Source: a virus. From it: a stretch of DNA of 39,882 bases. How positions within the stretch are numbered: the stretch's first letter is position 1; the number at the start of each line of letters is the position of its first letter. Where the stretch lies: the IMG/VR virus record IMGVR_UViG_3300044547_000562, positions 1 to 39,882 of that record, one strand, 5' to 3'. Under the pieces are notes generated by a model. It did not search any database and was not told the origin of the DNA. It saw only the letters and a program-made list of their open reading frames with translations. A program made the position numbers and the translations under genes. Of the stretch, positions 1 to 5,420 are shown one piece after another.

Positions 1-127
1 GAAATCGGTTAAAGCTGTTGTCGAAGGAGCGGATGTCGTTCGTGGTTTTCAAGTCCACGATGCACGTCTCGCCGTTGATAGTGGCAATCATGTCAGGCCG
101 GCCCTTGCACTTGATCCCGTCACGCTC
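1..127. repeat. Terminal direct repeat, left copy (circular genome overlap)
   Basis: These 127 bases are identical to 39756-39882. The nuclease reading frame continues in phase across the junction (490 + 260 coding bases = 250 codons), so the contig closes into a circle of 39,755 bp. The length 127 matches a common maximum assembler k-mer, so this is probably an assembly overlap and not a biological terminal repeat. Confidence 0.95.
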
Positions 128-490
128 CCAGAACATGCTGGTCTCAATATTGTCGCTGTCGTAGGCACAGTGCTCCATCAAGGGCTCGCAAGCCTTGTAG
201 CAGCCGATGACCACTTGAGCCTCGGCTTCAGTAATGATCGTCTTGCCCAGGTTCTCCTCACAGAAGAGTGCCCACTCTTCCTTGCCGGCCTTGGTGCGCT
301 TGTCCACGTCCGGCCCCACTGCGTAATCCACGCGGCCCTCAAGGACCAGGCTGTGGATGAGCGTGCCCATTTCCATGGAACGGCTGGGCTTCCATTCCTG
401 TTTTTTACGGTGGACGTAGTAGGCCGGCGCAACTGCAAAGTTGTCCAGCTCGTGCTTCGATAGGCCCTCCATGGCCCGGTACTCCTGCAT
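1..490 (-). CDS. RecE-like PD-(D/E)XK exonuclease, N-terminal part (crosses contig ends)
   Basis: The gene starts at the ATG at 490, runs off the left end and continues on the circle from 39755 to a stop at 39496, giving 249 aa. The N-terminal region has the GTLIHSLVLEG block (residues 42-52) typical of RecE/DUF3799-type phage exonucleases. The nuclease core follows as GRPDM (D133) and IVDLKTT (D146, K148). Family knowledge: these enzymes resect dsDNA 5' to 3' for phage recombination, usually with an ssDNA-annealing partner; no annealase is recognisable here, although the OB-fold protein at 4481-5158 could help. It lies just downstream of the dNMP kinase (17-nt gap). Fold is confident; exact family less so. 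Confidence 0.85.
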   Translation of the reverse strand, partial: MQEYRAMEGLSKHELDNFAVAPAYYVHRKKQEWKPSRSMEMGTLIHSLVLEGRVDYAVGPDVDKRTKAGKEEWALFCEENLGKTIITEAEAQVVIGCYKACEPLMEHCAYDSDNIETSMFWERDGIKCKGRPDMIATINGETCIVDLKTTNDIRSFDNSFNRF

Positions 491-507
491 TGGTATGTTC
501 CTGTGTA

Positions 508-963
508 TCATTTAATTAAATTTCTGATTTTGTTGTGTAGGTCTTCGATGGTGCCATCATTGGCTAGTTCTATATCGGCAGGGATCTCGCACTGCTTTAG
601 CTCTGATTCGTGGTTTTCTGAAATAATTCCGGGACGCACGATGCGGACGATGATGCCACCCTTGGAGCGAATGTAGTCAGCCTCGTTCTGGAAGCGGACG
701 TCAGTGTAGACCAGCTTGCAGTCCTCTTCCAAAAACTGCACAAACTCCACCCAGGTGTCTGGGTTGTACCGGCGCCCTGCCATGCCCAAGTCTTGCAGCA
801 GCGCCCTTCCACGCTCATCCTTTTTGCCGTCCCAGCCAAAGGAACGTGCCAGCATTTTCACACGGTCAGCAAATGCCACCCGATAGTAGCCCAATTTGTA
901 CAGAGCACCTGCCGCGGTGTCCTTGCCTGATCCTGCCAGACCAATGAGTCCGATGTGTTTCAT
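508..963 (-). CDS. Deoxynucleoside monophosphate kinase-like protein
   Basis: 151 aa starting at the ATG at 963, which overlaps the upstream stop in an ATGA. A P-loop (GLAGSGKDT, residues 8-16) lies at the N-terminus, followed by FADRVK, which resembles the FADPLK block of phage dNMP kinases, and a YTDVRFQNEAD segment typical of the lid/substrate region. Known role: phosphorylates dNMPs to dNDPs to feed phage DNA synthesis in the cytoplasm. It sits in a replication operon next to the recombination exonuclease, which fits. An adenylate kinase-like activity on another nucleotide cannot be excluded. Confidence 0.85.
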   Translation of the reverse strand: MKHIGLIGLAGSGKDTAAGALYKLGYYRVAFADRVKMLARSFGWDGKKDERGRALLQDLGMAGRRYNPDTWVEFVQFLEEDCKLVYTDVRFQNEADYIRSKGGIIVRIVRPGIISENHESELKQCEIPADIELANDGTIEDLHNKIRNLIK

Positions 964-1826
964 ACGCCACAAAGTCCTTCACATTCGTTTCCAAACATAT
1001 CAAGTTGCCCAGCATCTGTTTCTGTTGAAAAATCAACTTCTTCCAAGGGCTTGCAGGATCTATGCAACCAAGGAACTGATTTTTTTCTATCTGTTTCCGC
1101 CTTAGTTCGTTGTAATTCTTTTTCTACTTTTATGGCTTCTGCAAACGCTTTTGGCTCGTTCTCTTTAAGATTTCTCCATTCCTTATTTGAGTGAAATGGG
1201 CAGTAAAAACATGCACTGCGAGGTGGTTCTGGAAATCCGTGCTTTTTAAGCCACGCAATACAATCATGTCTTCGCATTTCGCGCTCTATCAGCGGCCACC
1301 TATGTTGAGTCCAAGCATCTCGGCTTGGCTTCATGCGATGGATTTCATCATAGCTAATTCCAATCCACTGTGTGATTTGTAGCTTCTTTTCACCGCGCTT
1401 AATTGCACACAACTTCCTTAAATTTTTAAGAATTGGCGCAATTTTATAAGTTGATGTGCACGATCTTCCTAGCAAACCAATGGTTCCATCTATTGCCTGC
1501 ATAAATGCAGGAATCATGCTTGCTGTGTACAATCTACCATCATTTGCTTTGCGTATTTCAAGCATGTGATCTGTCATATTTCCCCGCGTGACACGATGCA
1601 CAGGAAATGGCAGTTGTTTTTCCAGCCAGTCTAGCCACTGATAAACGCTTTGTGGCTCGGCTTGAGTGTCCGCAAATATAGCAAAGTCTGGCATTGGAGT
1701 GATTGCGCCAGTTGCAGCCATTAGTGCTAGTGTTGACGATTGCACTCCAGCCCCAAGGTTAAGCACGTTCCACTTAGTATCAATTTCAGGAGAAAATCCA
1801 CTAAGTGATGCTTGTATCGCGTTCAT
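960..1826 (-). CDS. PP-loop ATPase of the phage PAPS-reductase-like family
   Basis: 288 aa; the ATG at 1826 overlaps the upstream stop (ATGA). The N-terminal NLGAGVQSSTLAL (residues 23-35) is the pyrophosphatase PP-loop. IFADTQAEP (50-58) is the second nucleotide-binding block, and SACFYCPFHSNKEW (204-217) carries a C206/C209 pair with the CPFHSN signature common in phage members; C123 is a further candidate metal or sulfur ligand. Family knowledge: relatives include PAPS reductase, DndC and tRNA thiolases, which adenylate a substrate. The phage members are functionally uncharacterised. No DndA/B/D/E or sulfur-relay partner is visible, so the substrate is unknown. Confidence 0.8.
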   Translation of the reverse strand: MNAIQASLSGFSPEIDTKWNVLNLGAGVQSSTLALMAATGAITPMPDFAIFADTQAEPQSVYQWLDWLEKQLPFPVHRVTRGNMTDHMLEIRKANDGRLYTASMIPAFMQAIDGTIGLLGRSCTSTYKIAPILKNLRKLCAIKRGEKKLQITQWIGISYDEIHRMKPSRDAWTQHRWPLIEREMRRHDCIAWLKKHGFPEPPRSACFYCPFHSNKEWRNLKENEPKAFAEAIKVEKELQRTKAETDRKKSVPWLHRSCKPLEEVDFSTETDAGQLDMFGNECEGLCGV

Positions 1827-2134
1827 GGATTCACCTCCAAGGCACCACAGGCCACAACGGCACCGTGTTCGTTGCGGATCATCTTGCTGGGTGATACCAG
1901 GTCCTTCCGGTCTGGCAACTGGATGCGCAGCAGGCCGGCCACAATGAACATCGTGTCAGGCTGTGGGTCTGGCACGTTCGATAGGCCCAGCATCTTGCTG
2001 GTCATGAGCGGGACTCCGTTGACGGTGCCCACCTGCTGGAGCTGCGTGTTGACTCGGGCGATGTAGCCGGACGGTTCTACGTCTGGATGCCCGCTGATTT
2101 TAATGGTATGAGGAGTGAGATTAACGAGTTTCAT
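1823..2134 (-). CDS. Conserved phage hypothetical protein (MKLVNLTPHTI type)
   Basis: 103 aa. The ATG at 2134 lies inside the last codons of the helicase N-half gene (14-nt overlap) and the stop overlaps the next ATG (ATGA), so the gene is translationally coupled on both sides. The opening MKLVNLTPHTIKI, an EPSG turn and the GCGALE-like end (ACGALEV) resemble a small protein widespread in phages and some bacteria with no assigned function. The composition suggests a compact beta-rich fold without transmembrane segments. Its neighbours are replication genes. Confidence 0.75.
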   Translation of the reverse strand: MKLVNLTPHTIKISGHPDVEPSGYIARVNTQLQQVGTVNGVPLMTSKMLGLSNVPDPQPDTMFIVAGLLRIQLPDRKDLVSPSKMIRNEHGAVVACGALEVNP

Positions 2135-2783
2135 TGAGTATGTTTGCGACGATGTTGATTGCCAGCATGGTCTTGCCGGACTTTTCTGGGCCACCGATGA
2201 CCAAGAAGTCACCGTAACGGATGGGAGTCAGGTTATCGAGCTTGTCGTACCCAGTGCGGATACGCTGCGTCTGGTCATCACCTTCCTGATAACGGGTGAT
2301 GGCGTCCATGATGAGCGCCTGAGTGTCCAGCCGAATGGGGGGAGTCATCTCACCGCGGATGCGCTCAATCCCGGTGGCCAAGCCGTTGACTAGCTCAGGA
2401 GTGCTGACATCAGCGGACTCGGCAAACTGCATCCCCTCGGCCAGCACGGCTACTACTGCCCTCCGCTTGCTGGCGTTCTTGACGATCTCCATGAGCCCCT
2501 TCAAGGCCCCGGCAATCGGCATGAGTGTGTAGAGTTCAGTGACCTCGTGGAACTGCACGTTTTCATTCCGCTCACGCAACTTCTCAAAGATGATGCGCAC
2601 GTCACACACAGCCCGTCTGGACACCTGGTCCAGCACGATCTCAACTATGTCTCGACTAAGCCGGTCATAGATGAATGTCGGGTTGAACGCAGCGTCACTG
2701 ATTGAGTTGAGAACAAGCTCAGGATGGTTGAGCGTTATGCTAGCAATGCCACGCTCAGCCTCAACCGGGGTTGGAATCTTCAT
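2121..2783 (-). CDS. DnaB-family replicative helicase, N-terminal half (split gene)
   Basis: 220 aa from the ATG at 2783 (TAATG overlap with the upstream gene). Residues about 10-115 read as the helical DnaB N-terminal domain, followed by a linker helix and the start of the RecA-like domain (TGYDKLDNLTPIRYGDFLVIGG). Walker A is GGPEKSGKT (197-205). The protein stops at NILNETR, right after the Walker A helix and before the strand that should carry the catalytic glutamate. The missing part (GVLIVSLEM onwards) is encoded alone at 37325-37906, about 4 kb downstream on the circle. No intein sequence is present. It presumably acts as a fork helicase only with the other half. Confidence 0.85.
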   Translation of the reverse strand: MKIPTPVEAERGIASITLNHPELVLNSISDAAFNPTFIYDRLSRDIVEIVLDQVSRRAVCDVRIIFEKLRERNENVQFHEVTELYTLMPIAGALKGLMEIVKNASKRRAVVAVLAEGMQFAESADVSTPELVNGLATGIERIRGEMTPPIRLDTQALIMDAITRYQEGDDQTQRIRTGYDKLDNLTPIRYGDFLVIGGPEKSGKTMLAINIVANILNETR

Positions 2784-3352
2784 TACCAACCTTTCTGCGA
2801 ACTGGGTGCGGAATCAAGCAGGGAGCCAGTGCGTCCCTTCAGTGCTTGCCGCTTCTCTCCTTGAGACCGGCACAGCCAGGCATTCAGGAAGCGTCCCATA
2901 CCGCGGCGAGTCTTGCGCTTGGTAGGGTTGCTCTTGATCCAGAGACAGGCCAAGGTCAACTCACGGTCTACCATTGTTTGACCGAATGCAGAACAGAAGT
3001 CTGAGTAAAGATTCGGCGGGATCGAGTAGAACCCATCCTGACAGGGAAATTGGTCGCCTGTTTCCTGTGGCGGTTCTGGCTCAGGAAGCAACTCTTCCTT
3101 GAGAGCCTCCAGCACTTCCGGTCCATAGAAAGCACTATTTGCTTCAACCATTTCAACAACGGACTTATACCGCTTGCCGCTGGGCTTTAGGTCTTCGGCT
3201 GTCACAACCTCATCGTCGCGCATGGCAGGCGATTCCTCTGCCACGGGAGCCGGTTGCGGCGCCTCAACAGGCTTGGGTGTCTCAATGGAAACAGGAATGC
3301 AGACATCCATAACGGTGCCGCCCCAGTAGGTAATTTTGATCGTGATGTTCAT
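2783..3352 (-). CDS. Putative replisome protein (helicase loader/initiator-like C-terminus)
   Basis: 189 aa; the ATG at 3352 has a strong Shine-Dalgarno (GGAGGTGA) that lies inside the last codons of the upstream gene. The first 60 residues are Pro/Glu-rich and probably disordered. The C-terminal block ACLWIKSNPTKRKTRRGM followed by RFLNAWL resembles a short module found at the C-termini of many phage replication proteins. It sits directly upstream of the helicase N-half, which suggests helicase loading or replisome assembly. That role is inferred from position and motif; no enzymatic motif is visible. Confidence 0.55.
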   Translation of the reverse strand: MNITIKITYWGGTVMDVCIPVSIETPKPVEAPQPAPVAEESPAMRDDEVVTAEDLKPSGKRYKSVVEMVEANSAFYGPEVLEALKEELLPEPEPPQETGDQFPCQDGFYSIPPNLYSDFCSAFGQTMVDRELTLACLWIKSNPTKRKTRRGMGRFLNAWLCRSQGEKRQALKGRTGSLLDSAPSSQKGW

Positions 3353-3366
3353 TTCGTCACCTCCTT
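3349..3366 (-). promoter_or_regulatory. Stop/RBS/start coupling cassette, distant copy
   Basis: AAGGAGGTGACGAAATGA ends the coiled-coil gene as KEVTK and gives a GGAGGTGA ribosome-binding site for the ATG at 3352. Its pattern matches the three cassettes at 38617-39022, on the other side of the circular junction. Confidence 0.6.
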
Positions 3367-3924
3367 CGCTGCTGCGATGAGTGCGTCTGCCCCATCAAGT
3401 GCGTACTTAATCCAAGTGCCCTTAACCTCCGTCACATACACCGTGTTGGAGAACCTGCCAGCAACGAGCATCGCCGCAATCTCAAGGCGGGAGGGTTCTA
3501 GGCGCGTGGGCACCTTCATTGTGACAACCGCATGGTTTATCTCCATCTGGTTCGCAACATCTCCTTTTAGTCGCTCCACCTCTTCGCGAGCCTCATCACG
3601 CTCTCTGGCGACAACATCAATGCGCTTGAGCATCTCGCAGTAGCTTTCGTAGTGAGCATCTGAAATGCTCTTTTGCACCCTGATATGTTCGTGAAGGGCC
3701 TGAACTGCGGAATCGGAGCCAATCTTTACCTGCTCTACCTCGGCGCTGGCTTCGTCGCGCAACTTAACAAGATCGTTGATGATCCCATTGTAGTGGTTGG
3801 TTGAGTCGGAAAGTTCCTGCTTCAGTCGCTCCACCTCAGCCCGAAGCTCCTGAACTGCGGGGTCGGATTCAGCCATCTCGCGGCCATACTCAGCAAGTGC
3901 TGCTACTACTTTTTCAATGTCCAT
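3349..3924 (-). CDS. Coiled-coil protein of unknown function
   Basis: 191 aa from the ATG at 3924, chosen because upstream in-frame codons run into the structured RNA copies. Residues about 15-125 are rich in Glu/Lys/Leu heptads (ELRAEVERLKQELSD and similar), predicting a long coiled coil. The C-terminal 60 residues look globular and contain no known motif. The last codons (KEVTK) contain the ribosome-binding site of the next gene, with an ATGA overlap. It is the first gene after the two-copy RNA motif cluster at 3979-4141. Confidence 0.7.
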   Translation of the reverse strand: MDIEKVVAALAEYGREMAESDPAVQELRAEVERLKQELSDSTNHYNGIINDLVKLRDEASAEVEQVKIGSDSAVQALHEHIRVQKSISDAHYESYCEMLKRIDVVARERDEAREEVERLKGDVANQMEINHAVVTMKVPTRLEPSRLEIAAMLVAGRFSNTVYVTEVKGTWIKYALDGADALIAAAKEVTK

Positions 3925-3978
3925 ATCAGTGTTTGGTTTGTTTGTTGGTCTGCGTGTTGACAGATGCGCAGCCCCTGA

Positions 3979-4055
3979 CCGATCTCTCCTCGGCAAGTCA
4001 CGCCTAGCATGGCGGCGTTCCCAGTGTTGCAATCATTTTATGTGCAGGCAACACT
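3979..4055 (-). ncRNA. Three-hairpin GAGAGA RNA motif, copy A2
   Basis: In RNA orientation (minus strand): P1 hairpin AGUGUUGC/GCAACACU (4048-4055 with 4023-4030), then GGGA, P2 hairpin ACGCC/GGCGU (4014-4018 with 4100-4104 reversed, i.e. 4000-4004), then GAC, then P3 CCGA/UCGG closing a GGAGAGA loop (3979-3993). It lies between the resolvase-like gene and the coiled-coil gene, next to copy A1. The same architecture recurs at 22661-22936 with different stem sequences. Function unknown. Confidence 0.65.
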
Positions 4056-4077
4056 CGCACACTCTGGCCGAGTTCTT

Positions 4078-4141
4078 GCCGGTCTCTCCCGACTGTCACG
4101 CCCATTGACTCTTGGCGGCGTTCCCGATCTGGCGTCCCAGA
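4078..4141 (-). ncRNA. Three-hairpin GAGAGA RNA motif, copy A1
   Basis: Minus-strand order: P1 UCUGG-GACG-CCAGA (4128-4141), a UC spacer, GGGA (4122-4125), P2 ACGCC/GGCGU (4117-4121 with 4098-4102), GAC (4095-4097), P3 GUCGG-GAGAGA-CCGGC (4078-4093, one U-G pair). It begins 2 nt after the stop codon of the resolvase-like gene. The 37 bases at 4094-4130 are identical to those in copy C1 after the capsid gene (22888-22924), including the P2 loop, which indicates fairly recent copying between the two sites. Confidence 0.7.
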
Positions 4142-4142
4142 G

Positions 4143-4487
4143 TTACTTGGGCAACTTGTTTAGCCCATCCATGCCGTCGCGCAAGAGCTTGAAGAACAAC
4201 TCGCTGCTCATTGTCACGCGCCATGGTTTACGATCTTTCTTGTGGGCGACTACCCAGTCCTTGAGTGTGCCAGCGTCTCGCTTGGCTTGGTCGATGGCAC
4301 CGTCAAGGTTGAGGGCCTGCACACACTTCACTTCAAAGTGAAGACCAGCAAGCTCCTCGCAGATCACGTCCGGGCTGTCGGTGCCCCCGGCGAACTGCTG
4401 GCCCCTGCGAGCAGTGAAGCCAGCCTCGCGGAGTTCATCGCGCCAGAGACGCTCGCCACGAGCACCCTTTTGGCGTGAGTTTACCAT
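4143..4487 (-). CDS. Holliday-junction-resolvase-like PD-(D/E)XK nuclease
   Basis: 114 aa, ATG at 4487, overlapping the upstream stop by 7 nt. The QKGARGERLWRDEL start supplies E12, followed by a basic stretch. TDSPDVIC (D40) and HFEVKC (E52, K54) complete the E...D...ExK pattern of Hjc-type archaeal/phage junction resolvases. Known role of the family: cleaving four-way junctions during recombination or resolving branched DNA before packaging. The neighbours (ssDNA-binding protein, helicase, exonuclease) agree. A generic repair endonuclease of the same fold is the main alternative. Confidence 0.75.
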   Translation of the reverse strand: MVNSRQKGARGERLWRDELREAGFTARRGQQFAGGTDSPDVICEELAGLHFEVKCVQALNLDGAIDQAKRDAGTLKDWVVAHKKDRKPWRVTMSSELFFKLLRDGMDGLNKLPK

Positions 4488-5158
4488 CCGGCTTCAGCTT
4501 CGAGTTCATCGACCACCTTGCCCATCGGGATCTCATCCTCAACCTCAACAGGAGCAGGCTTGGCAGCGGCAGTCGGAAAGCAGTTAAACAGGTTAGCCTT
4601 GTCTGCGCTGATAAAGAGCGAAGCACGCACAGCCTGAATCTCTTCCGCTGCTGTGATGCCAGCCTGCTCGGCGGCCCACTTGGCAGCAGCAGCGCACTGG
4701 ACGTACAACTGCGCCCTCTGAAATACGAGACGCTTAGCGTCAGCCGGTGTGCCTGCTCCCTGACCGGAAGCCAGTGAGGCGTTGGTCTTCACAGCCTGCT
4801 CGTACTGCTTCTCGGCGCCGCGGACGCTATCAATGATCGCAGCCTTCTCGGAGATATTCAACTCGTTACTGTCGGAATGCTTCGAGTACTTCACGGACAA
4901 GCCCTGCAAGCCCTTGTTGGTAGGCTGAGACTTGATCGTGATCGTTTGACCGATGAGGTCCTTGATCTCGTCATTGGTCCAGAAGGACGCACGCACTTCG
5001 CCGGTGCTGTCTTTAAGAATGGCAGCAACTACGCGCCAAGGTCCAAACTTGCCTTCGCCGGTCTTAGGTGGGAAGGCGGCCTTAACCTGCACGGACATCT
5101 CTCCGATGATGGAACCGTCAGCGAGGTTTGTAAGGTCAGAGATTTTAGCAACTTTCAT
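4481..5158 (-). CDS. OB-fold single-stranded DNA-binding protein (SSB-like)
   Basis: 225 aa from the ATG at 5158. Residues about 1-95 (MKVAKISDLTNLADGS..., VVAAILKDSTGEVRASFWT, GQTITIKSQP) read as an OB-fold nucleic-acid-binding domain of the RPA/SSB type. Residues 100-190 are an Ala-rich helical region. The end is acidic (VEVEDEIP...DELEAEAGW), as in SSBs that recruit partners through an acidic tail. It lies upstream of a resolvase and helicase genes. It is not a close match to bacterial Ssb, so SSB-like function is inferred from fold and tail. Confidence 0.65.
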   Translation of the reverse strand: MKVAKISDLTNLADGSIIGEMSVQVKAAFPPKTGEGKFGPWRVVAAILKDSTGEVRASFWTNDEIKDLIGQTITIKSQPTNKGLQGLSVKYSKHSDSNELNISEKAAIIDSVRGAEKQYEQAVKTNASLASGQGAGTPADAKRLVFQRAQLYVQCAAAAKWAAEQAGITAAEEIQAVRASLFISADKANLFNCFPTAAAKPAPVEVEDEIPMGKVVDELEAEAGW

Positions 5159-5256
5159 GTTTTCGTTTTGGTGTCTTCAGCAAGTGGGCAGGAGCAACAG
5201 CCCCCGCAGCAACCACCGCTGGTTGGCAGACAACTAGAGATTCGGTTGGAGGTCAA
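5155..5256 (-). CDS. Possible 33-aa cysteine-rich microprotein (TTG start)
   Basis: A TTG at 5256 preceded by AAAGG at good spacing opens a 33-codon frame. It contains GGCCGGCCSC (five cysteines in ten residues) and its stop overlaps the ATG of the SSB-like gene (ATGA), the arrangement used throughout this operon. The Cys cluster suggests metal binding. The non-ATG start and small size make it tentative; it could equally be a spacer between genes. Confidence 0.35.
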   Translation of the reverse strand: MTSNRISSCLPTSGGCCGGCCSCPLAEDTKTKT

Positions 5257-5263
5257 TAGACCT

Positions 5264-5416
5264 TTAGCGTTTTTTTGCGGCAGCCTGCGCTTTGGCTGCT
5301 TCCTTCTGCACGGAGTAGGCAATGGCAGCAGCCTGCTTGGGTGGCTTGCCTGAGGCAATCTCGGCCTTGATGTTCTGGACGAAAGCCTTCTCGGTTGGTG
5401 AGTGCTTGATTGGCAT
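5264..5416 (-). CDS. Small conserved basic phage protein
   Basis: 50 aa from the ATG at 5416 (MPIKHSPTEKAFVQNIKAEI) ending in a Lys/Ala-rich tail (KEAAKAQAAAKKR). Short proteins opening with M-P-x-K-H-S and containing SGKPPKQAAAIAYS are frequent in tailed phages and have no assigned function. It lies 4 nt after the stop of the large ejection protein, so it is probably cotranscribed with late genes. The helical, basic character suggests nucleic-acid contact, which is inference only. Confidence 0.7.
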   Translation of the reverse strand: MPIKHSPTEKAFVQNIKAEIASGKPPKQAAAIAYSVQKEAAKAQAAAKKR

Positions 5417-5420
5417 GGTG

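Noticed and set aside
2121-2783. Split intein at the helicase break
   Set aside because: Neither half carries intein blocks: no Cys-Leu...-Asp-Thr start after the N-half and no His-Asn end before the C-half.
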